Assembly: GCF_964355755.1 (NCBI RefSeq)
Contig: NC_092678.1
Span: 7,104,922-7,168,921, forward strand
Source of the DNA: Antedon mediterranea
Taxonomy: Eukaryota; Echinodermata; Crinoidea; Comatulida; Antedonidae
Reading direction: 5' to 3'
Length of the DNA: 64,000 nucleotides
This document shows, piece by piece, positions 38,901 through 45,237 of this stretch. The position numbers and the translations under genes are program-made. Position 1 is the stretch's first letter, and each line of letters opens with the position of its first letter. Below the pieces are notes generated by a model. The model did not search any database, was not told the DNA's origin, and was given only the letters and a program-made list of their open reading frames with translations.

Positions 38901-41900
38901 ATTGGAATTTATTTTGATGGTAATCCATTGCATTGTGGATGTAGTCGTGTAAGGGATCTTAAGAATGGGAATGGTACGCAGACTGATAACATAAGCGTAT
39001 TGGACTATGATCAGTTGATGTGTTCTGCGCCATATTCATCCGCGGGACAGTTAGTATCTCAAGTAAGCCTAGAAGATGTTCTTTGTCCTTTGAATTGGAC
39101 GTCAGATGCATATAACTGTTCAACGTATTACAGAATGTCACCAGACAGTTATATAATTGCAAATTGTAGTTATAACTATCTTCCGAACGCTCTTGTTGGT
39201 AATATCAATATTTTAGACTTTAGTGGGTCACTGCGCATGAGCAATGTGTATTACCTCGTAAGTCACATGATGAGGCTGGAACATCTATATGGACTGTTTT
39301 TGAGTGATAACTTACTATATGATATGCAGAATGATACATTTATTGGTATAGCATCACTCAGGGCACTTTACTTAGATAGAAATAATTTTACTGAATTGAC
39401 AAACGAATTAGAACCTCTTGCAGAACTTGAGGAAATCCATATGGAGAACAACTCACTTCAGCATATTGACAAAGATGCATTTGTAAACAACACTAACCTT
39501 ACTCATATCTATCTTCATAACAATAATTTAGAGGTTCTTCCTGAAGGAATATTCGACTCATTAAATCAGTTGAGGTATCTCAGTATTCAAAACAATCCAT
39601 ACACATGCACATGTGGAAATCGATGGTTAAAGTTTTGGCTAAAAGAGAACAAGAACGTCGTCGAAAACTCAAGTAACATAGTCTGTTTTACTGGTTCATA
39701 TTCAAAACCATTGTTATCATTAGCAGACGATGATTTCCATTGCAAAGATGATGACGTCACTGTAGTTAACGTCAATAAATTTACTTCCATCATCGCAGTA
39801 TCTAGCGTCAGTCTTCTTCTGTTAATATTCTCAGTGATCGCCTTTAAATTCAGACGCACGATCCGTGTTGTGCTATACGTTAGATTCGGTATTTCTATCT
39901 TACACAATGAGACTGCTGGCAAGGATGATGATAACATATATGATGCGTTTATTTCGTATAGTAATGACGACTTTCCGCTGGTCATGAATTCGTTTGTACC
40001 AAAACTTGAAGGTATAACCTCTCCGTATAAACTATGTATACGGGATAGAGATTTTCTGGTTGGTGATTGTATTGCAACGGCGATCATTGATACGGTAAAC
40101 GTCAGCAGACGAACGGTCATTCTACTTTCTCGAGCCTTCCTTGCTGACAAGTGGTGCATTATGCAGTTCAAGGCAGCTCATCAGTACGCTTTACAACAGC
40201 AACGAGATCACTTGATTGTTGTCCTTTTGGAAAACATCCCTCCCGAGGACATAGTGAATGAAGATATTAAGTTTTACTTAAGCTCTAATACATACGTAGA
40301 ATGGAATGACCCACTGTTCTGGGAAAAGCTGTGTTTTGCACTTCCGAAAGAGAATGCTACTGCTCGTGAAGCTCGTCTTAGAGGTGACGCAGAAATGGAC
40401 AACAAAGGTTACCAGCCCGATGTTCTTCTTAATGAACAAATGTGAACGTATATTCTTTTTAAACTTTTACAAAGGTATTTTGATGCTTATAAATGTGTCA
40501 CACGTGATTAAACGTAGCTGTATAATGGATTTATTTTATGTTACGGTTTTTTAATACATTTTTAATTACAAGAATATTTATGTTTAAAAAAAACCGTCTT
40601 TATTTAAATCTTTACTATCATTCTGTAACATTGTTTTTAGCGCAATGTCAAATTCACTTCTGGTCAGTCTCCTCCATTAAAGTCGGTTCCCACTTGTACG
40701 CAACGTGCCCGGGTAGGCACAACACCAGTGAGTTTACCATCATAAGAGACAGTGGATGCTCTATCGTGTCGAAATTGTGGAAACAAAGCTTCACCAATAC
40801 ATACACATGCTTTATTTTATATTAACTTATATCAAATATCGTGATCAGAAGTTTGATTACTTCCACTTAAATTGCGTCACGCTGAGAAAGGTATGATGGG
40901 ATGCGATTAGAGACTATGGGGAATGGCGCCGCCATACGATGGTTGAGTACAAAATAGATCAATGCTATTTTTGACTTAAAAACAAAACATAAAAATACAG
41001 AAAAACTTGTTAATTATGTGATGGATGAACATACTATGTTTATAACAACACCACAGACGAATAAAACAATGGTTACAGTAGATCTATAACAACATCTAAC
41101 GAAACACAAGGTCTTAATAGGAATATTCCATTATTTCTGTAGGTGTGGTGGATGATGTCTCGAGAACTTCCTTAATGCAAGACAATCTAACGACAGGCTC
41201 AGGAGATCAGAGAGTTTATCTGTGGCTGCGATCAGTCCCACTTCCCTTAACAAACACCGTGCCGCCGCGGAGAATATGTAGCATACAAATTACAGTACTG
41301 TTGGTGGTTGTCGCAGCTAGACATAATATCAAAGGACTGTTACGAGTTCCTATCTTGTCAAGAAGAGCTCAGTGTCCTTCTGTTAGATTGCCTTGCTTTA
41401 TGATATTATTGTATTTGCACTGCAAGAAGTTTAGAGTAAGCAATCTTCTGATGTACGGTTTAATGATTACCAACCTTATAACGAAGTCAGCTTCATCGAT
41501 TTCTTTGCCACATTTACTTCCATTCAATATCCCTCCGTTACCAACAATAGCACATCTTTTGTATCCGCCTACGTTACTTTCTGGAGAATCCTGTGAATAT
41601 AAAAAGTAATATTATATTACTATATTAATTATTTAAGAGTAATATCAATCCAAGATGCAGTGACTCGACTTTAATATGATTTTTCTCAACCATTGTCGAA
41701 CCATTTGCATTTCCATAGCAACATTGATCAGTTTAACTAACTCAACAATTATTAGAATCAGAGGCTCCCCTAATAACTTTGATATACTGTATATTTTTTT
41801 TATTCTTTCTGTTATATTTGTTCTTATATGTACTTAAACTGACCCGGGGAGAGTTTATGAGTGGGAGATAATAAGGTAATAAAATTACCGGAATTTGTAC

Positions 41901-44900
41901 TAACTAAACTCATATTAAAGACCGGTTTTCTAGAAGCATATAAAATAGAATACTACCGTATTCATGCATTACGCATTCATGATTCAGTATTTTAAAATGT
42001 GTTGCTCTGTAGAAATCAACAATATTCATAATGTAATTCATAATACTGTACACCTAAGTAGATTATTGTCATTTGATTGGAAGATTGTGATTCATTACTT
42101 CATTGAACACTTGCGTCACCAATCATGCAGTGTGGGTATAATACGCAATGAATTTTGTTATTTCCAGTTGAATTTCGTTATACTGATTGTGTTAGTCTAG
42201 GTTCTAGACGGAGTTTTTAGTCTACAGCTCACTATTTCGGTCGGTTGTTCGGTCGGTCGGTAAACATTAACTTAGATTTGCGCACGCGACCGCAGCGATG
42301 TATATGGCCTTGTTATTTAAAATGTAAGTGTATTGAATGTTTGTATTCATAAACATTCATTATGTGATATACCAAGAATTTTGAAATAGGCAATCAATTT
42401 ACCAATCACAAGTAATAAAATGAAAAATGATGATGAGCCAAAGGGTGTCTAGATTTTCGAGATCTAAGAAAATAAGATATCTTAGTTTTCTAGATCTAGT
42501 TTTCTAGACACCATGAGCCAAATAAAATAACTAGAAATAAAATAACCAATTATCTTTGTTATTTGTAGCTTAGTTATGATATATTAATACAAAGTTTAAA
42601 AACATACTTTGAGTAGCAATTTGTAGAATTCCTCACTTATATTAATGCTTCCCCGCCCTAAGAAGAACTTAAATGTTTGAGATATGTTGACGTTTCTTTG
42701 GCTTAATATCAATTCAGTATGAACAGTTTTTTTAAAGTCGGATCTATAAAAGAAGAAAGATTGAAAACACTCAAAGAAGCTTTTTATTTGCTCAATGTTA
42801 TTTGAAAAAGACAAAAACATGTGATATGCCTATACGGCCATGATGACGTCATATCACTACGATAGTTTGAGTTTAACACTGAGCATATATAATTATTTTG
42901 TAGAATAATTCAAAATATTACGAAACATTCAGAATCAGAATCAGAATAATTTTGTTGATCTCCAAAGGAGAAATTCATTTGCTAAAAGTTAAAATAATTA
43001 AAATATTAAAAATGTATAAATATAAAAATATTAAAAGTTTACATAGTAATGATATAAAAAGTACGATAAAAACAATACATAGGCCTATAAAGAGAATACA
43101 AGCACCAATAATAACAAGAAACAAACCCCCACCCCCCACCCCCAAGTTACATACATAAAAACAATTCAAAATATACATTGTATACTCATATAGACACTAT
43201 CAACAAATTTAAATTTCAAATTAATTTTCCTTTCTTCTTTCTTATCATAAAATTATATCAACATTAGAGAGGTTTCGCAATCTTACGAATACGATAACGA
43301 AAACGGATACGTCACGCACACGTATTCGTTTTCGTAAGCCATAAAAAAATCTGTTTCGCATGGCAACGAAATATTGAGGCGCGTCCAAAATATGACTGCG
43401 GTAAATTTGAGCGAAGCGCGGGTACGTGTTGTTCGGTGCTTGGCTGCCTAGGCCTAGCGTAACATCAAAGCGAGTGAGGACTTTAAAAACTGCTATTTAT
43501 CAAAATTGACTTGGCATTTTAGTAAATTACTTTAGTAAATTACTTTCAATAAATCTATAATTATATTATAATCATGAATCATTCCTGATTCAAATGCAAA
43601 ATGTGCAAAATAGATCAAAAACTATACTCGTTTTGTAGTTACGAATATGACTGGTGATATTCGTCAACACGAATACGCTTTACGAATATGAAATGGGGAT
43701 CAGCTCAAAAGTTTCACAAATGTGTGACGTATCCGTTTTCGTTATCGTATTCGTAAGGTTGCGAAACCTCCCTAATGGTAACATTTCCATAGGAAGAAGA
43801 ATAAGGCTAGAATAAAGATACTTACCTATAACAGAGTATTAAATAATAATAAATGGGTTTTTCTTGTTGAAATGGCAATGTTTTGTTTATATTTAGAAAC
43901 ATTATCTACCAAAATAAATTTTCTGAATTATGATTATCATGCTGTTTAGAAAATCTCCTCAACGGTGGGGGGGGGGGGGGGGGGGTCGTATGTTAATTAT
44001 TTCTTCATAGTGCGGCATTATGTATATCGTCCATGTTTTCCTATTTGTGTGAAGTAAAGCGGGACATATAGTATCATATAATAAGAAATGCGTTTTCTTG
44101 TTTTTTTAAATGGCAATGTTTTGTTTATATTTAGAAACATTATTTACCAAAATAAATTTTCGGAAGTATAAATAGGATTATCATGCTGTTTAGAAAATCT
44201 CCTCAACGAGGGGTCGTATGTTAATCATTTCTTCATAGTGTGGCATTATGTATATCGTCCATGTTTTCCTATTTGTGGGAAGTGAAGCGGGACATTTTAT
44301 TGATAGGTTTAACATGGAAACCTAACATTTGATAAATGATTATTATTATTATTTACACCATGAAGTATATCTCCATGATCACAATATAATAAACTTTTTT
44401 ACCTTAACTGTTGCAAATTCGATATGTTATGTTTCCAGGGTTTCATAAACATAGTTGAGATGTTGAGTTTACTTTCACTTTTGGTTGACATATTTCCAAT
44501 ATACTGAAATTTATCCTTTCGAATAGGTAATTGTGTTGGTAAACTGTCCTCTATTGTTTTCTTTTCTGTTTTTATGCTTGTGAAATTGATTTTAAATTTC
44601 TTTAAATCTATGACTGGTGAATTAAATCTCATCTGAACATACTTGTTATCGATATTTTGTTGATGAATGTTCCACCTAAGGTAAATGCATAAAATAGATT
44701 GTGCGAGATTAGATTTTTGGAGTGATAAGTCAGTAGGCAGGTTGCCAGATCTATCAACTTTTTCTCTGTAGGTCAAATTTAGATTAAACCGCTATCATTA
44801 TAAATGAAACCATCGCAATGAATCAAACACGGAATGTTATAAATTTCTCTTATGAATAAACAAATGCTGTTTTTAAATGAGATAATCATATAAGAAGAAG

Positions 44901-45062
44901 AAAGATATTATTATGGTACTGTATTAAAATATAAATATAAAAAAATTTAAAAAAATGATTATTTTTATTTTTAATAATTGAAAACTGTACTTACCATAAA
45001 CACGTTGTAAACATAACAGACATTACAAGTGCGAACCAAAAGAACTGAAGAGCCGGCTTCAT
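23705..45062 (-). CDS. Alpha-2,8-sialyltransferase-like (ST8Sia family), gene A, 7 exons
   Basis: Transfers sialic acid from CMP-sialic acid to a sialylated glycan; ST8Sia enzymes are type II Golgi membrane proteins. Exons (minus): 45062-44995, 44675-44403, 42743-42608, 41590-41475, 27235-27146, 24979-24738, 23925-23705. The sum is 1146 nt, or 381 aa plus stop. All introns are GT-AG and all frames agree. Residues 5-22 are a short membrane anchor, then a stem. Sialylmotif L starts at C172 (CAIVGNGG, ...[17 protein letters not shown]). Sialylmotif S is about 307-331 ([23 protein letters not shown]). Motif III is YHYY (342-345). VS is H355 with E360. C172/C320 and the SKC cysteine/C380 match the two conserved disulfides of ST8Sia. 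No catalytic residue is missing. Intron 4 (14.2 kb) contains two TLR genes. Acceptor specificity cannot be told. Confidence 0.9.
24600..24731. repeat. Dispersed element end ('gcgatgtgaaagcagctt')
   Basis: The sequence 'gcgcctaaccgaatccacac' then 'gcgatgtgaaagcagctt' recurs at about 63360-63400. In inverted form ('aagctgcttttacatcgc') it recurs near 47982 and 50888. Related interior sequence ('accactgaacccattttcca') occurs at 51690 and 63320. It is probably another MITE family inside sialyltransferase introns and flanks. Confidence 0.45.
24738..24979 (-). CDS. Gene A exon 6
   Basis: Encodes [20 protein letters not shown], the hydrophobic 'YIWFPSF' segment, '[15 protein letters not shown]' and the start of sialylmotif S (RIST). 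Acceptor TTATAG, donor GTCAGT. Confidence 0.9.
25374..27008. mobile_element. GC-rich-ended inverted-repeat element in gene A intron 5
   Basis: The left end 'cagtggtggtgccagcgggg' is roughly the inverse of the right end 'cctggcgccacccctgta'. Both ends carry 'agccccctcgtcgggga' motifs. A 16-C run is at 25438-25453. Inside is a tandem duplication of about 330 bp (25461-25788 and 25789-26115). The ends resemble a widely dispersed animal repeat with 'aggggtggcgccagg' termini. There is no transposase. Confidence 0.6.
25645..26183 (-). other. Duplicated exon-like ORF of unknown origin
   Basis: Both copies of the 330-bp duplication keep the same minus-strand reading frame for about 46 codons. The shared core is FGPWME-(L/H)[11 protein letters not shown] then SYKGIPPDK. 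Copy 1 (to about 25645) ends CVPS and a stop; copy 2 reads through to about 25953. Differences between copies are mostly single substitutions. I do not recognise the peptide. It could be a captured exon or chance. Confidence 0.3.
27146..27235 (-). CDS. Gene A exon 5 (sialylmotif L, second part)
   Basis: 90 nt, identical in length to gene B exon 5. Encodes [20 protein letters not shown] and TVNPSIIQT. Acceptor CTTCAG, donor GTGTGT. It lies 14.2 kb from exon 4. Confidence 0.9.
28481..29605. repeat. Satellite array, 50-bp unit, about 22 copies
   Basis: The unit 'acggtggtttagtttttcta' + 'aatgtacagtaaacctctta' + 'acgtagacat' repeats with an exact 50-bp period and few variants (cctc/catc, gtag/gtat, one 'aaa' insertion at about 29240, one deletion at about 29155). 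Degenerate units form the left edge. The right edge lies about 15 bp from the stop codon of the minus-strand TLR gene, so the array forms the start of its 3' UTR. There are no spacers, so it is not a CRISPR array. Confidence 0.95.
29620..32202 (-). CDS. Toll-like receptor, multiple-cysteine-cluster type, intronless (TLR-1)
   Basis: Single-exon 860-aa receptor (a longer frame to 32250 opens only with TTG, so I start at the ATG at 32202). A hydrophobic signal segment (about residues 15-29) is followed by a Cys-rich N-terminus and leucine-rich repeats about 154-356. Then come a first C-terminal cysteine cap (about 356-419), an N-cap-like cluster, more LRRs (about 459-586), a second cysteine cap ([11 protein letters not shown], about 586-639), a membrane segment 648-669 and a TIR domain from 701. 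TIR box 1 is YDAFISYS, the BB loop is RDFPVGAS and box 3 is FWEKL. Two LRR blocks with two cysteine caps are the mccTLR (Drosophila Toll-like) layout. It should signal to NF-kB through MyD88-type adaptors (family knowledge). It lies in intron 4 of sialyltransferase A, on the same strand. Confidence 0.93.
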   Translation of the reverse strand: MPYSMFCSQNFKYLQFAACLLLLDLLMASSVTWSPNCEHIKISDDKEYFHPCGNLTQPNLFSCVCKFCEPVGTISSSSVCIVKEQEDFDYDFNLPPSTETNIMCFPTTNETQLDSGIVFNPAFLEQCGSPRILNTTCKVIGIKDKLASHLYSLDTLQIIYANINDRIHPSLRELTNISNLILSANNLTSLPAYGLCAMNNTCTLKLLDISLNKLRYISKKAFDGLVFLESLYLNMNDLHTVYMNMWLKSLPFLRTFSAKLNKIEMVLQNGVSSINHSRIEILDLSKNNITHWPCALGFQNLTSLKISHNAISLFDDKCFQFPLLKNLYIQYNKFSKIPENVFSHVKFDLINIFMEGNPLSCVFPHESCEAIRYLLRNKKGYFNAHIFIKDYEAVRCTRPHKLANKTLASLNYKDENIHCDIPNNLSCLYYERVCDYLKVYNCSFRSWQSDLPKDTNILYMIGSLKLNNVSRISSTFVVNYNILRLYLNHNAIVAYSQRAFDGLTNLRILSLNDNNISEVNLAFENLPFLEVLSLNNNNINKVNAASFSNNVNLTHLYLHNNLLETLPSGVFDALTNLEMISLHNNIFKCECNLLWLKKWINNNINIVSRPGDILCVNAYNGMSTSNVPILQLLDMYFICAGSGGNDGTIYAIIVSLLTLIVFIVAVIVVRRRKYIRWYVYIKYGNRLFANEDDDDGDVKKYDAFISYSSLDYQVVLYDLAPVLEGRDPPYRLCLHYRDFPVGASIADTIIETVAASRRTILLLSPNFLQSEWCLLEFKVAYEQVLNDRMNRLIVILLEDILEDKLDKNLKKYLSTNNYIHWNDPLFWEKLYKLLPNVDQRLNKLIKAKTEEYNFAEEIAI
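32203..33802. other. Upstream region of TLR-1
   Basis: It should hold the TLR-1 promoter. I see no confident TATA or Inr element. A GC-richer patch at about 32520-32660 could be a 5' exon or promoter. A 73-codon plus ORF there has no family. A (TTA)n tract is at about 33665. Confidence 0.3.
35560..36080. mobile_element. Nested element with 'gtggccgcttacgg' ends
   Basis: Begins 'ttgaaccttccgtgagcggc' and ends 'gtggccgcttacgggaggtg', imperfect inverted repeats with additional internal copies ('gtggccgcagccgcttac'). It is inserted in one unit of the degenerate repeat, whose sequence ('tggtttcatga') resumes directly after it. A 67-codon ORF is not convincing. Confidence 0.55.
36480..36800. repeat. 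G-rich, strand-asymmetric tract
   Basis: A run of TGG/GGGG-rich sequence ('ggtggggtgggggtggggg' near 36769) within the inter-TLR element. Four or more closely spaced G-runs could fold as a G-quadruplex on the plus strand. This is structural inference only. Confidence 0.4.
37788..37802 (+). promoter_or_regulatory. Candidate 5' UTR splice acceptor of TLR-2
   Basis: 'attttttttatttcag' is a strong polypyrimidine tract and AG, 24 nt before the TLR-2 ATG. A non-coding first exon upstream, possibly left of the 3.9-kb element, would splice here. I did not locate it. Confidence 0.45.
37827..40445 (+). CDS. Toll-like receptor, multiple-cysteine-cluster type, intronless (TLR-2)
   Basis: Single-exon 872-aa receptor. 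It has a signal peptide ([20 protein letters not shown]), a Cys-rich N-terminus (C25-C90), LRRs about 155-365, a cysteine cap GNPLHCGC (about 365-420), a second cysteine cluster, LRRs about 455-590, a second cap ([11 protein letters not shown], about 590-640), a membrane segment 652-673 and TIR from 705. Box 1 is YDAFISYS, box 3 is FWEKL, and the BB loop is RDFLVGDC, lacking the proline usual in vertebrate TLRs but as in fly Toll (RDWLVG). It is the clear paralogue of TLR-1 (same architecture and length, shared NDPLFWEKL). It is transcribed divergently from TLR-1 and antisense to the host sialyltransferase gene. ATTAAA at 40507 may be its polyadenylation signal. Confidence 0.94.
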   Translation: MTFTILLGLYVTLMFQTYVATETICGYETCFGNPTIGNFSVCTCYDFCEITINMYDHAIKKSIECTLRDDQDLFQLFDSLPVTERIIFSCDVPSGMYELNDTMVSKHSFTLKSFQSKGCRFKLIDEYTFADFNLTEVIIVDGNISNNSIAAFRSIHSLKTLNLDYNHFTQLGDYAFCKENVTCPLQTLSLRFSFIQDVSILTFKGLSKLKDLDLCGNDLKTVPIDKWSYLVSLTNVDLSKNSIQYLPSYTPLGIIERFDVSQNKLTRYNLKMGRGTFNNLLYLNVSHNELSIIKRKDFVLYGVRVADLSFNNIHLIEEDGFDDVGYLKILDLRHNLLTQIPDNYHNEIEYLDFLSRNVIGIYFDGNPLHCGCSRVRDLKNGNGTQTDNISVLDYDQLMCSAPYSSAGQLVSQVSLEDVLCPLNWTSDAYNCSTYYRMSPDSYIIANCSYNYLPNALVGNINILDFSGSLRMSNVYYLVSHMMRLEHLYGLFLSDNLLYDMQNDTFIGIASLRALYLDRNNFTELTNELEPLAELEEIHMENNSLQHIDKDAFVNNTNLTHIYLHNNNLEVLPEGIFDSLNQLRYLSIQNNPYTCTCGNRWLKFWLKENKNVVENSSNIVCFTGSYSKPLLSLADDDFHCKDDDVTVVNVNKFTSIIAVSSVSLLLLIFSVIAFKFRRTIRVVLYVRFGISILHNETAGKDDDNIYDAFISYSNDDFPLVMNSFVPKLEGITSPYKLCIRDRDFLVGDCIATAIIDTVNVSRRTVILLSRAFLADKWCIMQFKAAHQYALQQQRDHLIVVLLENIPPEDIVNEDIKFYLSSNTYVEWNDPLFWEKLCFALPKENATAREARLRGDAEMDNKGYQPDVLLNEQM
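40446..41474. other. Region between TLR-2 and gene A exon 4
   Basis: Holds ATTAAA (40507) after TLR-2, a family A MITE fragment at about 40681-40735 ('agtcggttcccacttgtacg'), and a GC-richer patch 41190-41400. The patch's minus frame is open for about 52 codons without recognisable homology. Confidence 0.35.
41475..41590 (-). CDS. Gene A exon 4 (sialylmotif L, first part)
   Basis: Encodes [12 protein letters not shown] then [20 protein letters not shown] and the start of FVIR. Acceptor TTCACAG, donor GTTGGT (weaker than gene B's GTGAGT). The plus-strand 154-codon ORF over it is a shadow. Confidence 0.9.
42220..42320. repeat. Dispersed repeat, second copy of 1665-1772
   Basis: Shares 'ggtcggtcggtaaacatta' and 'gcgacc-gcagcgatgtatat' with the copy at 1665. 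It is preceded by 'gtctaggttctagacggag', which also appears near 23232. Confidence 0.45.
42608..42743 (-). CDS. Gene A exon 3
   Basis: 136 nt, the same length as gene B exon 3. Encodes [15 protein letters not shown]...[11 protein letters not shown]. Acceptor TTATAG, donor GTATGT. Confidence 0.85.
42915..43180 (-). mobile_element. LINE 3'-end fragment
   Basis: 'aatcagaatcagaataattt' followed by 'gttgatctccaaaggagaaa' is the reverse complement of the 3' end typical of CR1/L2-like LINEs ('tttctcc..ggagatcaac..aaaatt..ctgatt'). It sits in intron 2 of gene A. No coding part remains. Confidence 0.5.
43262..43777. mobile_element. 0.5-kb inverted-repeat element in gene A intron 2
   Basis: The first 50 bp ('cattagagaggtttcgcaat', 'cttacgaatacgataacgaa', 'aacggatacgtcac') are almost the exact reverse complement of the last 50 bp. 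The interior repeats 'cgtattcgttttcg' and 'tacgaatat' motifs. High end identity suggests recent insertion. No ORF. Confidence 0.75.
43862..44300. repeat. Tandem duplication (about 235-bp offset) with 19-G tract
   Basis: 43868-44070 ('aatggcaatgttttgtttat' ... 'gtcgtatgttaattatttct' ... 'gaagtaaagcgggacat') is repeated at 44108-44295. Only the first copy has the pure 19-G run (43967-43985). The second has 'aacgaggggtcg' there. Confidence 0.75.
44403..44675 (-). CDS. Gene A exon 2 (stem region)
   Basis: Acceptor CCTTAG and donor GTAAAA. Encodes the Lys/Ser-rich stem ending '...[11 protein letters not shown]', homologous to the end of 63509-63796. Joins exon 1 in frame to give Trp-Trp. Confidence 0.85.
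44995..45062 (-). CDS. Gene A exon 1 (start, membrane anchor)
   Basis: Starts at ATG (45062) and encodes [19 protein letters not shown], a short hydrophobic type II anchor. Donor GTAAGT. Upstream 'ttttccag' could be an acceptor for a 5' UTR exon about 45 nt before the ATG. Confidence 0.75.
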
Positions 45063-45237
45063 GGTTTTCAAATAATTAATGATTATATCAAGGCGTATAA
45101 TGCTGGAAAACATTTAAGAGAAAACATCAGATAATTGTAAACAATCTAAACAATTTATATATTATTATATTAACACCTAAATAAATCCTTGCCATTTGTT
45201 TGGAAGATTGTGGGTCACATGGCGTGCAATAGTACGC

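Noticed and set aside
39587-40171. 194-codon ORF antisense to the TLR-2 TIR domain
   Set aside because: A shadow of a strongly supported coding frame. Likewise 30107-30529 and 31418-31726 are antisense to TLR-1.
41145-41609. 154-codon plus-strand ORF
   Set aside because: Its right part overlaps sialyltransferase A exon 4 on the other strand, and the rest has no family resemblance or splice logic.
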